From NCBI GenBank assembly GCA_029721515.1, contig CM056550.1, positions 25,122,619-25,186,618 on the forward strand: a DNA stretch of 64,000 nt. The letters run 5' to 3'. Positions within the stretch are counted from its first letter, which is position 1. Every line of letters starts with the position of its first letter. The position numbers and the translations under genes are program-made. Below the pieces are notes generated by a model, which did not search any database, had not been told where the DNA came from, and worked only from the letters and a program-made list of their open reading frames with translations. This stretch comes from Synanceia verrucosa. Taxonomy: Eukaryota > Chordata > Actinopteri > Perciformes > Synanceiidae. This document shows, piece by piece, positions 60,601 to 64,000 of this stretch.

Positions 60601-60738
60601 CATACCTGCAGATTAAGCAGTGTAGCTCCAGTTCTCATTGCTTCGCTGATCTCCAGGCTGTATTGTTGTCGGGGAAAACGTGGAGGACTCTGGTTGTTTG
60701 GGGGCAAAACTTCAATATAGACCGTAGTAATAGATGAC
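1087..60738 (-). CDS. pcdh15: Protocadherin-15, 20 exons covering EC5/6 to the CD1 tail (gene span)
   Basis: Protocadherin-15 pairs with cadherin-23 to form the tip link that gates mechanotransduction channels in hair-cell stereocilia, and it also acts in photoreceptors. The 20 exons listed separately join without a frame break into 1388 codons plus stop. In order they encode the end of EC5 (residues 1-20), EC6 to EC11 (about 20-653), MAD12 (654 to about 788), a transmembrane helix (about 789-811) and a 577-residue cytoplasmic tail. Canonical calcium-linker motifs are seen at EC6/7 (DVNDNDP), EC7/8 (DVDDNSP), EC8/9 (DMNDFSP) and EC10/11 (DENDYPP). EC5/6 and EC9/10 lack them, as in vertebrate PCDH15. 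Exon order, phases and residues match the mammalian protein as I recall it. The N-terminal half lies outside the window. Teleosts have pcdh15a and pcdh15b; I cannot say which this is. Confidence 0.96.
4257..4299. repeat. (AAC)n microsatellite
   Basis: About 14 perfect copies of the trinucleotide in a pcdh15 intron. Confidence 0.95.
5139..5159. repeat. (TG)n microsatellite
   Basis: About ten TG units, intronic. Confidence 0.9.
6765..6875 (-). CDS. pcdh15: pcdh15 exon: juxtamembrane cytoplasmic segment
   Basis: 111-nt exon (phase 2 to 2): RQAECAKTARIQMALPTGKP, a Gly-rich spacer, then NNLYEELGDNA. The LYEELG motif is conserved in mammalian PCDH15, where a proline run precedes it; here that spacer is short and glycine-rich. 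Acceptor gtccag, donor GTAAGT. It splices in frame to the CD1 exon. Confidence 0.94.
6876..7800 (-). other. pcdh15 intron between microexon and juxtamembrane exon
   Basis: 925 nt of AT-rich sequence. An ORF at 7390-7695 (minus) has one hydrophobic stretch but no recognisable family and is probably chance. Confidence 0.7.
7801..7809 (-). CDS. pcdh15: pcdh15 9-nt microexon (juxtamembrane)
   Basis: Nine bases, ATTCAAGGA on the transcript strand, between a CAG acceptor (cgccaccag) and a strong GTGAGT donor. The split codon CA from the TM exon becomes CAA, then TTC and AAG, and GA is completed by the next exon as GAA. The junction reads YRQFKERQAEC, matching YRQFKVRQAEC in mammals. The F and K residues exist nowhere else in frame, so this tiny exon is needed to explain the conserved peptide. 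Confidence 0.9.
7810..8952 (-). other. pcdh15 intron between TM exon and microexon
   Basis: 1143 nt. I see no repeats, ORFs or motifs that I can support. Confidence 0.7.
8953..9171 (-). CDS. pcdh15: pcdh15 exon: end of MAD12 and transmembrane helix
   Basis: 219-nt exon (phase 2 to 2): FLDGKLLDINKEFQ, then GGRILEIRTPE, then YTEG and a 23-residue hydrophobic helix (ALLALAVIIIICCVPAIL...) ending at the basic stop TYRQ. The last codon is split: CA here, with the third base supplied by the 9-nt microexon. Acceptor ccccaag, donor GTGAGT. Confidence 0.96.
9507..9607. repeat. Perfect 41-bp inverted repeat (hairpin) in intron
   Basis: Arms 9507-9547 and 9567-9607 are exact reverse complements over 41 bp. 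The 19-nt spacer can pair further (CAGG with CCTG). The hairpin starts 29 nt after the donor of the MAD12 exon in a 465-nt intron. Perfect arms suggest a recent palindromic insertion, such as a very small foldback element. Confidence 0.95.
9637..9813 (-). CDS. pcdh15: pcdh15 exon: second part of MAD12
   Basis: 177-nt exon (phase 2 to 2): ILERYVQEQIPGAKVVVE, then GDGMELEDYTKSDLMIYAID and RQELYK. The ERYVQEQIPGAKVVVE stretch matches vertebrate PCDH15. The donor GTAAGG is followed 29 nt later by a perfect 41-bp hairpin in the intron. Confidence 0.95.
9814..11083 (-). other. pcdh15 intron within MAD12
   Basis: 1270 nt, AT-rich. I see no repeat or ORF worth naming. Confidence 0.65.
11084..11172 (-). 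CDS. pcdh15: pcdh15 exon: first part of membrane-adjacent domain (MAD12)
   Basis: 89-nt exon (phase 0 to 2): VSVVNQLDMQVIVSNVPPTY, then VEKNKNKLL. This begins the ferredoxin-like membrane-adjacent domain that helps PCDH15 dimerise next to the transduction channel. VVNQLDMQVIVSNVPPT is almost identical to the mammalian protein. Acceptor gtatag, donor GTAATG. Confidence 0.95.
11425..11680 (+). mobile_element. Teleost interspersed repeat fragment, family A (+ copy)
   Basis: The stretch from CCACCAAGGGGTGTCAT through TTTGTTAGCAGGGTTAC, TGAACTTGGTGGAAG and GGAGGTCTGCGCTCTCC follows a very common teleost repeat that I recall. A related piece lies in the opposite orientation at 24915-25045. The family assignment is uncertain (non-LTR retroelement tail or SINE-like). 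The copy is diverged and lies in the intron between the EC11 and MAD12 exons. Confidence 0.6.
11767..11997 (-). CDS. pcdh15: pcdh15 exon: body of EC11
   Basis: 231-nt phase 0-0 exon of 77 codons starting ALDRDTGNYS (DxD site), then YRLIIPPPAGKE, NMRRSYFKFEVVATDNYGQG and SSKAEIV. RLIIPP and NMRRSYFKF are distinctive for PCDH15. Acceptor tttccag, donor GTGTGT, a weaker match than the other donors. Confidence 0.95.
13440..13498. repeat. (TA)n microsatellite at the left Tc1 boundary
   Basis: About 29 TA units ending exactly at the TA target dinucleotide of the Tc1 element. A shorter TA run (15105-15122) flanks the other side. Confidence 0.95.
13499..13575 (+). repeat. Tc1 left terminal inverted repeat
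   Basis: About 77 bp matching the reverse complement of 15028-15104; near identical over the outer 50 bases, then several mismatches. Confidence 0.9.
13780..14806 (+). pseudogene. Tc1-like transposase, two frameshifts
   Basis: The N-terminal part (from 13780) starts MPKTKELCEATK and has a paired-like helix-turn-helix (MSERQVAKKLKISKTAV). The middle (in frame from about 13926) has LPGRGRKRLSTPRDD, RTVRNRL and the first catalytic Asp in VLFSDESNF. The C-terminal part (to 14806) has MIWGCFS, the second Asp in QQDNAPCHTA and the Glu in SPDLNPIENLW. The second Asp and the Glu are 34 residues apart, hence DD34E. Frames change after an A-run at 13906-13913 and at a G-run at 14343-14346. Each change fits a single-base deletion. 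All three catalytic residues remain. Confidence 0.93.
15028..15104 (-). repeat. Tc1 right terminal inverted repeat
   Basis: Inverted partner of 13499-13575, ending at a TA dinucleotide. Confidence 0.9.
17671..17798 (-). CDS. pcdh15: pcdh15 exon: EC10/EC11 linker and start of EC11
   Basis: 128-nt exon (phase 1 to 0). It encodes NTAKVVIDIQ, the canonical linker DENDYPPVF and the EC11 start SLYIGGVAEDAKTF. The donor after LQVQ is GTACAG, which runs at once into a short CA repeat on the transcript strand. Acceptor tcctag. Confidence 0.94.
17799..20205 (-). other. pcdh15 intron at EC10/EC11
   Basis: 2.4 kb, AT-rich. A run of purine-rich sequence lies around 19270-19530. I see no gene or named repeat. 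Confidence 0.65.
20206..20346 (-). CDS. pcdh15: pcdh15 exon: EC10, second part
   Basis: 141-nt exon (phase 1 to 1; 46 full codons), including GVFALNETTGVISTARPLDY and SSNLRVPSK. The NLRVPSK segment matches mammalian PCDH15 EC10. Acceptor tctccag, donor GTAAGT. Confidence 0.94.
20347..21055 (-). other. pcdh15 intron within EC10
   Basis: 709 nt. I see nothing beyond ordinary intron sequence. Confidence 0.65.
21056..21165 (-). CDS. pcdh15: pcdh15 exon: EC10, first part
   Basis: 110-nt exon (phase 2 to 1). The first base completes the Arg of EEYR, then FPPVSEEAAVGTPVG and AVNQTIIYSI. EC10 has AVNQ where the other repeats have a DxD calcium motif, again consistent with a calcium-free EC9/10 junction. 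It sits at the 3' end of the largest intron seen (16.4 kb). Acceptor cccag, donor GTGAGT. Confidence 0.94.
21599..21651. repeat. (AT)n microsatellite
   Basis: About 26 AT units, 60-odd bases before a SINE copy. Confidence 0.95.
21712..22042 (-). mobile_element. tRNA-derived SINE-like repeat, minus copy
   Basis: Read on the minus strand it begins with an A-box-like GTGTAGTGG and CACCTCACAGCAAGAAGG, passes TTTCTGTGTGGAGTTTGCAT and CATGCATGTGGATTAGG, and ends with GCTGGGATAGGCTCCAGCC and a tail near ATGAATGGACTG. It is the same family as 48806-49160. Its B box is degraded (GGCTTTGATTCCC). Confidence 0.75.
22045..23160 (-). mobile_element. Degraded non-LTR retrotransposon (L2/Rex1-like), reverse-transcriptase fragment
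   Basis: Minus-strand fragments of a reverse transcriptase lie in several frames: MYKAAKYRLRRAI (about 23133), VNPHKAAGPDNIPGRALRAH and LNDYRLVALTPIIMKCF (about 22810-22590), VDPLQFACRPSTSTSDTI (about 22550), then the C-terminal TLLPSGRRYRS and SAIRLLNS (about 22270-22182) and a 3' UTR. Internal deletions and frameshifts are evident, and a TG microsatellite interrupts the reading frame. HKAAGPDxIPG and LNDYRPVALTxxxMKCFE are hallmarks of teleost L2/Rex1-type LINEs. The element is inactive. Confidence 0.85.
22866..22902. repeat. (TG)n microsatellite inside the LINE
   Basis: Dinucleotide run with one GC interruption. It marks a frame change between two reverse-transcriptase fragments. Confidence 0.9.
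23355..23565 (+). mobile_element. Degraded teleost MITE-like fragment
   Basis: The sequence CTGTCGATTGTTAAATGCC, then CCCAAAGTGACGCCTTCAAA, AGTTTACTGTTGTTTGA and GAGAAGCTGGGACCAGA follows a common teleost repeat whose ends carry ATCGATTA motifs. Both ends are missing. Family by recall only. Confidence 0.5.
23585..23880 (+). mobile_element. LINE 3' end, plus copy (same family as 22045-22165)
   Basis: The segment GACTACCTCTGCTC ... ATATTGCACA ... CTCTTTGTACAGCCTGTATT matches the reverse complement of 22040-22165, the 3' UTR of the minus-strand LINE. It continues further than that copy and ends AATAAACATATTGAATCTT. No coding part remains, so it is a 5'-truncated copy in the opposite orientation. 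Confidence 0.8.
24494..24518. repeat. (GA)n microsatellite
   Basis: About 12 GA units. Confidence 0.9.
24915..25045 (-). mobile_element. Teleost interspersed repeat fragment, family A (minus copy)
   Basis: GAAAATTTCATCAAAATCCG, CCACGACTTTTTGAGTTAT and AACATAACCTCCTTGCTGGA read as the reverse complement of the same family seen at 11425-11680. Truncated. Confidence 0.6.
25570..26166. repeat. Pyrimidine-rich low-complexity tract with CA repeats
   Basis: A T/C-rich block (about 25570-25870) is followed by CA repeats at 25927-25940, 26041-26059 and 26143-26166. Simple sequence; ORFs across it are composition artefacts. Confidence 0.75.
26167..26260 (+). mobile_element. Possible teleost repeat piece next to CA repeat
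   Basis: TGTGCTACTATACTTGTAGG, then ACATTGTTTTGACTTCCATT and CATTCCC following a CA run is a combination I recall from many teleost introns. Boundaries and family unknown. Confidence 0.4.
30841..31443. mobile_element. 603-bp palindromic (foldback) MITE with TTAA ends
   Basis: Arms of about 250 bp (30841-31090 and 31190-31443) are near-perfect reverse complements with scattered mismatches around a roughly 100-bp unique centre. Each end is TTAA followed by AGGAGAAGT-type sequence, pointing to a TTAA target duplication (piggyBac-like mobilisation). There are no coding regions, so it would be non-autonomous. Confidence 0.92.
33429..33672. mobile_element. hAT-type non-autonomous element
   Basis: 244 bp with short inverted ends: left CAATGGTCCCCAACC and right, read inverted, CAGAGGTCCCCAACC. 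The GGTCCCCAACCACCGGGC start and the inner CAGTCTGTGGGTCATTTGGT follow a widespread vertebrate hAT-derived repeat. The flanking 8-mers match only at 5 of 8 positions (GATTAGAT, GATAATTT), so the target duplication is decayed or absent. Confidence 0.7.
34835..35025. mobile_element. 191-bp MITE with TTAA ends
   Basis: The left end TTAAAGGGACACTTTGC and inverted right end TTAAAGGGAATATTTGCC are imperfect inverted repeats of about 27 bp, both starting at TTAA. No coding capacity. A different family from the two other TTAA elements by internal sequence. Confidence 0.8.
36120..36152. repeat. (GT)n microsatellite
   Basis: About 16 GT units. Poly-A (about 36280-36298) and poly-T (about 36456-36478) runs follow nearby. 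Confidence 0.95.
37395..37545 (+). mobile_element. Teleost interspersed repeat fragment, family B (copy 1)
   Basis: GAGAAAATTCCCTCAAAGAG, ACGAGAATGGGATGG, CAGACGGACAAACAACTC and GCCGCTGAGTCACCGGCACA correspond in order to the end of a common teleost repeat. A second copy lies at 57950-58255. It ends only about 15 nt before the TG repeat beside the EC9/10 exon. Confidence 0.6.
37560..37590. repeat. (GT)n beside EC9/10 exon donor
   Basis: On the transcript strand this is a CA repeat beginning 7 nt after the splice donor of the 37598-37710 exon. Confidence 0.95.
37598..37710 (-). CDS. pcdh15: pcdh15 exon: end of EC9 and EC9/EC10 elbow
   Basis: 113-nt exon (phase 0 to 2) encoding LVVVAYDDGEPVKENATL, then the linker QPSVIPVFTQEEYR. 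The EC9/10 linker has no DxNDN calcium motif, which fits the bent, calcium-free EC9-EC10 elbow known for PCDH15. On the transcript strand the exon lies between a UG repeat ending 16 nt upstream and a CA repeat starting 7 nt downstream (see findings). Acceptor tttgacag, donor GTACGT. Confidence 0.95.
37727..37760. repeat. (CA)n beside EC9/10 exon acceptor
   Basis: On the transcript strand this is a UG repeat ending 16 nt before the acceptor of the 37598-37710 exon. It is complementary to the repeat on the other side of the exon. Confidence 0.95.
39283..39574. mobile_element. MITE with AGGGCTG...ATCGTGCAGC ends
   Basis: The left end TAGGGCTGTACAATATAG and the inverted right end AAAGCTGCACGATACTGG are imperfect inverted repeats. 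The interior contains TTGATATTGCAATATCAGC. It resembles the abundant teleost elements that begin GGGCTGNNCGATAT. It ends about 115 nt before the TG repeat flanking the EC9 exon. Confidence 0.6.
39691..39729. repeat. (GT)n beside EC9 exon donor
   Basis: A CA repeat on the transcript strand, about 20 nt after the donor of the 39751-39891 exon. Confidence 0.95.
39751..39891 (-). CDS. pcdh15: pcdh15 exon: body of EC9
   Basis: 141-nt phase 0-0 exon of 47 codons, including VRYKVN, YPYSASIFDVEEQTG and TRVNLNEEP, all close to vertebrate PCDH15. The donor GTGAGTATGC is followed about 20 nt later by a long CA repeat on the transcript strand. Confidence 0.95.
39892..42142 (-). other. pcdh15 intron within EC9
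   Basis: 2.25 kb. It contains the TTAA MITE at 40641-41128. Nothing else that I can name. Confidence 0.7.
40641..41128. mobile_element. 488-bp MITE with TTAA ends
   Basis: Both ends, read inward, are TTAAAGCTATAGTCTGTCAT, a perfect 20-bp inverted repeat including the TTAA target. The interior is GC-richer than the surrounding intron and non-coding in any recognisable way, although it contains an ORF at 40571-40960 by chance. Confidence 0.88.
42143..42259 (-). CDS. pcdh15: pcdh15 exon: EC8/EC9 linker and start of EC9
   Basis: 117-nt phase 0-0 exon of 39 codons: linker DMNDFSPVF, then VYRGLVAPNAVKGT and ANDSDPA, the EC9 DxD site. The VAP-AVKGT segment is characteristic of PCDH15 EC9. Acceptor ctctccag preceded by a short UG repeat on the transcript strand; donor GTGAGC. 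Confidence 0.95.
42260..43041 (-). other. pcdh15 intron at EC8/EC9
   Basis: 782 nt with a poly-T run (42595-42617) and a LINE tail remnant at 42618-42692. Confidence 0.7.
42618..42692 (-). mobile_element. LINE 3' tail remnant with GATA-type repeat
   Basis: A run of TAGG/TAGA tetranucleotides followed by CACTATTAATCCCAAGGGAA is the inverted form of the 3' tail that ends many teleost L2/Rex1 LINEs (AATTTCCCTNGGGATNAATA plus tetranucleotides). Only the tail is present. Confidence 0.6.
43042..43278 (-). CDS. pcdh15: pcdh15 exon: main body of EC8
   Basis: 237-nt phase 0-0 exon of 79 codons. It starts AIDADLGSNLTYHI (calcium DxD motif), continues through DPMTGELSVLKVLDYE and ends TMPPGQASVTVRIM. 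The TMPPG segment is shared with mammalian PCDH15. Acceptor tctgtag, donor GTGAGT. Confidence 0.95.
43279..43998 (-). other. pcdh15 intron within EC8
   Basis: 720 nt. I see no features beyond AT-rich intron sequence. Confidence 0.65.
43999..44184 (-). CDS. pcdh15: pcdh15 exon: end of EC7, EC7/8 linker, start of EC8
   Basis: 186-nt phase 0-0 exon of 62 codons: VKGHYFLVVEAWDGAVNP, the linker DVDDNSPIF, then the EC8 start with SLPENSP. The acceptor is read as cttcaag. An alternative AG six bases further on would break frame with the upstream exon. Donor GTGAGT. Confidence 0.92.
44321..44440 (-). CDS. pcdh15: pcdh15 exon: EC7, first part
   Basis: 120-nt phase 0-0 exon of 40 codons starting ATDPDLGASGQIHYR (the DxD calcium motif) and ending PLDRE. 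It continues directly into the next exon across a short 136-nt intron. Acceptor tttag, donor GTCAGC. Confidence 0.93.
46051..46150. repeat. Two perfect tandem copies of a 50-bp unit with internal palindrome
   Basis: Units 46051-46100 and 46101-46150 are identical. Each starts TTGGGGAGTAACTAGCCACA and contains CACATGTGTATT/AATACACATGTG, an inverted repeat. The start resembles the TGTTGGGGAGTAAC end of a common teleost DNA-transposon-derived repeat. Below it (46150-46230) are three ATCACATTTAT units and a repeated TACACATTAGTATTTATATC. Confidence 0.95.
48806..49160 (+). mobile_element. tRNA-derived SINE-like repeat, plus copy with pol III boxes
   Basis: The head carries an A box TGGTGTAGTGG (48819-48829) and a B box GGTTCGAAACC (48863-48873), 33 nt apart, like a tRNA promoter. 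The body reads TTTCTGTGTGGAGTTTGCAT, CATGTTCTCCCTGTGTCTGC, TACTCCGGCTTCCTCCCATC and GGTTAATTGGCTAATT, and ends GTACCCTGGGATAGGC and AAAATGGATGGATGGATG. Same family as 21712-22042. It is antisense to pcdh15. It is not a tRNA gene: no cloverleaf can be closed. Confidence 0.82.
50540..51170. repeat. Degenerate long-period tandem repeat (period about 45-60 bp)
   Basis: A phrase like GTTTGGAATNNNNNCCAAAG recurs at about 50545, 50611, 50653, 50711, 50751, 50796, 50848 and 51141, often followed by a CTT- or AAGG-type tract. Copies are heavily diverged, so this is an old minisatellite or decayed element; I could not align it formally. Confidence 0.4.
52358..52486 (-). CDS. pcdh15: pcdh15 exon: EC6/EC7 junction
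   Basis: 129-nt phase 0-0 exon of 43 codons. It holds TSTATVNIVV, the canonical calcium linker DVNDNDPLF and the first EC7 strands with LTVIEE. The acceptor is unusual: the usual polypyrimidine tract is a UG dinucleotide repeat on the transcript strand running to within a few bases of the AG. Donor GTAGGA. Confidence 0.95.
52489..52518. repeat. (CA)n abutting EC6/7 exon acceptor
   Basis: On the transcript strand this is a UG repeat running into the TAG acceptor of the 52358-52486 exon in place of a polypyrimidine tract. Confidence 0.9.
52895..53400. mobile_element. Probable teleost MITE remnant
   Basis: ACTTTGGTATTTTTCAACC, GGACCCTATTTACACACAT and TGGTCAAGTGACTAATGG follow the start of an abundant teleost repeat that I recall. 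A later GAGCGGCTGCCATCTACAGC may belong to it. Ends not defined. Confidence 0.45.
54526..54668. repeat. Compound TA/CA/TG palindromic microsatellite
   Basis: TA runs, then a CA run (about 54575-54599), then TACGTATATGTATATATACG, then a TG run (about 54623-54635) and TA runs again. The CA and TG blocks are inverted relative to each other, so the tract can fold on itself. Confidence 0.9.
57143..57236 (-). CDS. pcdh15: pcdh15 exon: EC6, second part
   Basis: 94-nt exon (phase 2 to 0). The first base completes an Asn codon, then SGHLVLDKPLDRESVDYYS and the end strand VVTASDGHPDG. It contains the LDRE and ASDG motifs typical of a cadherin repeat. Acceptor ttctccag, donor GTAAGA. Confidence 0.93.
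57950..58255 (+). mobile_element. Teleost interspersed repeat, family B (copy 2)
   Basis: TGTTTTGTGAGGTCATGGTG, ATTCTAATCAGTTCATTCTT, TTGAAGATATTCCCTCCAGG, GTTCCTGAGATACTGCA and CAGCTGTCGCCGGCACAGAG follow the repeat in order. The downstream part is related to 37395-37545. Transposition class unknown. Confidence 0.65.
59751..59770. repeat. (GT)n beside EC6 exon donor
   Basis: A CA repeat on the transcript strand, starting 6 nt after the donor of the 59777-59856 exon. Confidence 0.9.
59777..59856 (-). CDS. pcdh15: pcdh15 exon: EC6, first part
   Basis: 80-nt exon encoding 26 codons plus two bases (phase 0 to 2), starting AVDREKDPITYNI, the EC6 calcium-site segment. The acceptor is cacaag and the donor is GTAAAT, followed 6 nt later by a CA repeat on the transcript strand. 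The start was set by the need to follow the phase-0 end of the upstream exon and by the match to the DREGDPITY segment of vertebrate PCDH15. Confidence 0.9.
59857..60605 (-). other. pcdh15 intron at start of EC6
   Basis: 749 nt. Nothing I can name. Confidence 0.65.
60606..60738 (-). CDS. pcdh15: pcdh15 exon: end of EC5, EC5/6 linker, start of EC6
   Basis: First pcdh15 exon seen in the window (133 nt; the first base completes a codon from an upstream exon outside the window; 44 full codons; ends in phase 0). It encodes VYIEV followed by the linker LPPNNQSPPRFP, then the first EC6 strand (YSLEISEAMRTG). The linker has PPNNQSP where a calcium-binding DxNDNxP would normally be, a known peculiarity of the PCDH15 EC5/6 junction. 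Acceptor tttag and donor GTATGC. Confidence 0.93.
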
Positions 60739-63410
60739 CTAAAGAGAGAGAGAGAATGGGATAAGGTGTATGGGACAGATAACAATGACAAATATAGCAG
60801 CAGCCTGTACGAGAGAAACTGAAAAAAGAGGAATAGAGGCAGAGAGCAGCTGGAGAGGAGTAAGAAAAGAAGGAAGAAAAGAGCTGGAGGGCAGAACAAG
60901 AGGATGGTGGGTATAAAAGCAGCATCAGGGAGGGTGAACAGTCTATTATTTAAGTTAAGAGTGGCTATCCAATGTTTGTTTCTTTGCACTTCATGCTGTG
61001 TTTAACTAATCGATAAGAGAGTGAAGAGTAGCAAAGAGACAAGACAGAGCTCCACTGCTGAGTTTTTACAAACGTCTTTTTGCGGGACTTAACGTTTCTA
61101 TTATGCATTTCGACAAAAATCAGCCTGACGTTTAGATGGTTCATTCATGTAGGGCTGGTGCTGTTTCACTGAGAAAAAATGTTCATCTTTCTATTCATTC
61201 ATGTGAAGAACAGTGTGTCTGAATATGTAGTTAGAGCAATAATATTCCTCCAGAATCTACTTGAACATGAGCCCTGCACTAGAACACATAAACGTCAGTA
61301 AGGCGTTGTATACATGTCCAGAGCTGGAGTGACTGAATGAATGGAGTGATTATACAGATGACAGACAGTACATTTACAGAACAAGGCAGACTAAACCAAC
61401 TGTGGATTAGAAGTAGATTCAGAAATGTACTTTGAGTACTTTGTGACAGTAGTTTCACTTCATTTTGCTTTGAAATGAAGTCTTAATTACAGTGTTTACT
61501 TCTCCTGTGATAAACAGCTTTAGCTGTTCAATAAGCTGCATTCACTGGCATTTTTAATGAACACTTATTCCAAAAGCAGCACGTCACCGTAATGACCTGC
61601 AATTGACAGGGCTGTTTATTACCAGTGCTGTAAACAGCTTATGTCAGGATTTTTTTTTATTTTTTTCAGAAAATATTGGATTACCTACCTCAAAGCTGTC
61701 ATGTTTAGAATGCTACAGGTTCCAGCCCTCTGGAAAACTCACTGTCTTACATAATAGAGACACACTAACTGCAAATTAACCTAAGACCCAACTGCAAACA
61801 GACTTGACATCTGCGATACTAATTATTTTAAATAATTCAGTCGTGTATTTTGAACTTGGACACCAACTTCCCAAAGGAACAAGATTCAAGAGAATTGATA
61901 TTCTTGGTAATGACTTCAAAATAAAATGCTCCACTGGTAGCGAACAGGGCTTTGAGGATACAATAGCACAGCATACATTGTGGGACCAATTTTTCTTTGA
62001 TTTATATTAAACCACTCCGAATCGGCACAAAAGAGAAACAACAAAAAAGTGCATAAATTAATTGTAGCTGTACCTTCATATCTGCTAAGATTCATCTCCT
62101 ATCTAAAGGACACAGAGGTCAAGACATAAAGTATTACATTTAATATTCATATTACTGCAGCATATAAAACAAAAAAAACTGACTATACGGTTTCTACTTT
62201 TAAGTAGCTATCAAGTCAGAAATATATTCAACACAGTGCCAAAGAGTGGAATATATATGTGGAATATTCAAGGCACAGTGTTTCAAAATCAACAGGCATC
62301 ACATGGGAATATTCTAGATTTATTTTATAGTCGTATGCATTTCCCTAAACTTATTCAACCATATTTACAGAAGCATCTTAGAAGATTTTGGGATTGCCAC
62401 TGGAATTTAGAATAAAAGCTTGAGACCATGTTTCTCTGCACATCATGAGTCTGCATCGTATGGCTCAACAGCAGGTTTAGATGTACTGAAATATCTTCCT
62501 CCTGCCTTATCGGTGAAAGTGTCGACACCTGATGCAGGATCACATCACAAAATTGCTCACTAAACATAAAAAAATGTTTATTACTAACACTTTTTAATAA
62601 ACTAGTTGGAAAAAGCCCAATTAATCTCAATTCCCAGTTTTGGTCCCTCATGAGATGAGCAATGTTTGGTTTTACTCAGCCTGAATTTCAGGGGAAGAAA
62701 CTGCAGGGATTTAGTTTGTGTTCCTACTTGGCTCGAGTGCTGAGTTTCAGCAGGGACAGATTAGCTCCACTCAAACTGGATCATTGACTGAAAAAGCCAA
62801 AGAACCTCGGCTCTAAACAATAGCCCACAAAATCTGTTTATGTTCACAACAATAAATAAATAAATAGATAAAGGCTGGGGAAAAAAATGTAAGCCGCTTG
62901 GGAGAGTGAAAGCCAGTGTTTTATTAAAACAATTCAGATGGCATTATTGATGAAAACCGATCGAGGAACTGGAGATTAGTCAGTCGTGGTTTCTGCTGCA
63001 GCTGGAGCCTATTTTTCCTCTTTTTCTGTCCTAAAACTCTGTCTAGAAATGGAGGAAAGTCATTCTTTCTGATATCATATGCATTATCCATTTCAGAGTC
63101 TGGTCATATACAAACACTAATTTTTTGGACTGGCACAATTACCGTAATGGTCTTTCTCAATAGTAGTAGAAGTGGCACCATCATCACTGCTACTTCTACT
63201 ATTACTACTAATGCAACTGGGATTTTGCATTTCATTTAGTCAATGCAAGGTCTTCAGTGCTCGATAACTTAGTTCCAGCTTACAGCAATGAAATCTTGGC
63301 TGTCTACTGCTGCTATTAGTCGACTAACCCACTAAGAGGCGGCAGCCATAATAGATTACATTTCTCAAGTAACTTGCTCAACTTTTTTTTTTTTTTCCAC
63401 TCAAATGTGA
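60739..63410 (-). other. pcdh15 upstream intron, part
   Basis: No further pcdh15 exon could be found on either strand. The sequence is AT-rich with a poly-T run at 63383-63396. ORFs at 61804-62010 and 62355-62651 show no recognisable content. Confidence 0.6.
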
Positions 63411-64000
63411 ATTTTTTTTTTTAAATATATGTTTATTATTTTCCAAAAACGGGGGGGGGGAAACATACACAAGAACATTACAAAACACAACAGCTCAGCT
63501 CACACATACACTATCAGATTTACTGACAGGAGAAGGACTAGTACATGTAATACAAAAAATCTATCAGTACACAGTACACAGATATCAGGAAGCCGTATGC
63601 TACTTTCCAGCACTGGACTACATGAACCCTCTTGAGAAGATAGCAGAGATGTTTAAATCACTATACAACATGAAAGATTCCCATATCCTATAGAATACAT
63701 TCTTCTTGTCATGTAGCAAACATGTCAGAAAGTCCAGAGAAGCATACTCAAGTCCAATCCTTTGCCAGTGTGTTTTGGAAGGGATTTTGTCCGTTACCCA
63801 GTTCAGAAGGATGCACTTCCTTGCACAGAATGTCAAAATTCTATAAAGCTTCCCTTTGTGCTTATCACGCACAGAGGCGATTGATATCCCCAAGAGCATG
63901 CATAGTGGGTTACATTCATCAGTAATAGTCAATACATTATTTATCTCCCTCCCAATAACATGCAAGAATTGCTGTATTTTCCTGCAAGACCACAGGCAGT
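63411..64000 (-). mobile_element. L1-like LINE 3' end, truncated by the window edge
   Basis: The minus strand encodes the C-terminus of an L1-type ORF2: KLYRILTFCARKCILLNW, SLDFLTCLLHDKKNVFYRIW and ISAIFSRGFM, ending at about 63618. A 3' UTR follows with a G10 run, then AATAAA (63432-63437, minus) and an A tail (63411-63422). CARKCILLxW and FYxIWxPxL motifs are typical of the end of L1 ORF2. The fragment (63618-63965 open) has one stop at its 5' edge, so it is probably inactive; the rest lies outside the window. Confidence 0.8.

Noticed and set aside
60739..63410. Further upstream pcdh15 exons (rest of EC5)
   Set aside because: No segment on the minus strand combined a cadherin-like peptide with matching splice sites; the next exon is presumably beyond the window.
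1..64000. CRISPR arrays, operons or phage-type systems
   Set aside because: Direct repeats seen are microsatellites, a 50-bp tandem pair and transposons; the gene structure is vertebrate.

Overview
The window is a slice of a ray-finned (teleost) fish nuclear genome. It is about 6.5% coding, split into short exons with GT/AG splice sites. Introns are AT-rich and full of CA/TG and TA microsatellites, and they carry typical teleost repeats: a Tc1 transposon, TTAA-bounded MITEs, a hAT remnant, a tRNA-derived SINE, and L2/Rex1-like and L1-like LINE pieces. There is no prokaryotic gene organisation, no CRISPR array and no rRNA.

One host gene occupies almost the whole window on the minus strand: protocadherin-15 (pcdh15; the teleost a or b paralogue is not resolved). 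It encodes the lower half of the hair-cell tip link and is also used in photoreceptors. I resolved 20 consecutive exons between 60738 and 1087. Splice phases agree at all 19 junctions, and the exons join into one open frame of 1388 codons plus a stop. They encode the end of extracellular cadherin repeat EC5, all of EC6 to EC11, the membrane-adjacent domain (MAD12), the single transmembrane helix and a CD1-type cytoplasmic tail ending in the PDZ ligand STML. The signal peptide and EC1 to most of EC5 lie beyond position 64000. Alternative CD2/CD3 tail exons, if this gene has them, would lie before position 1.

Layout, left to right: 1-1086 downstream flank or 3' UTR; 1087-2689 CD1 terminal exon; 6765-9171 juxtamembrane exon, a 9-nt microexon and the TM exon; 9637-11997 MAD12 and EC11; 13499-15104 a Tc1 transposon with a broken transposase; 17671-21165 EC10 exons; 21166-37597 a 16.4-kb intron that stores most of the mobile DNA; 37598-44440 exons for the EC9/EC10 junction back to EC7; 52358-60738 EC5/EC6 to EC7 exons; 60739-64000 intron with an L1-like LINE 3' end at the edge.

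I found no unknown multi-gene system. The observations most worth following are RNA-level: an exon held between complementary UG and CA repeats, a perfect 41-bp hairpin just past a splice donor, a well-supported 9-nt microexon and a speculative 6-nt one. Family names for repeats come from recall of teleost repeat sequences, not from a database search.
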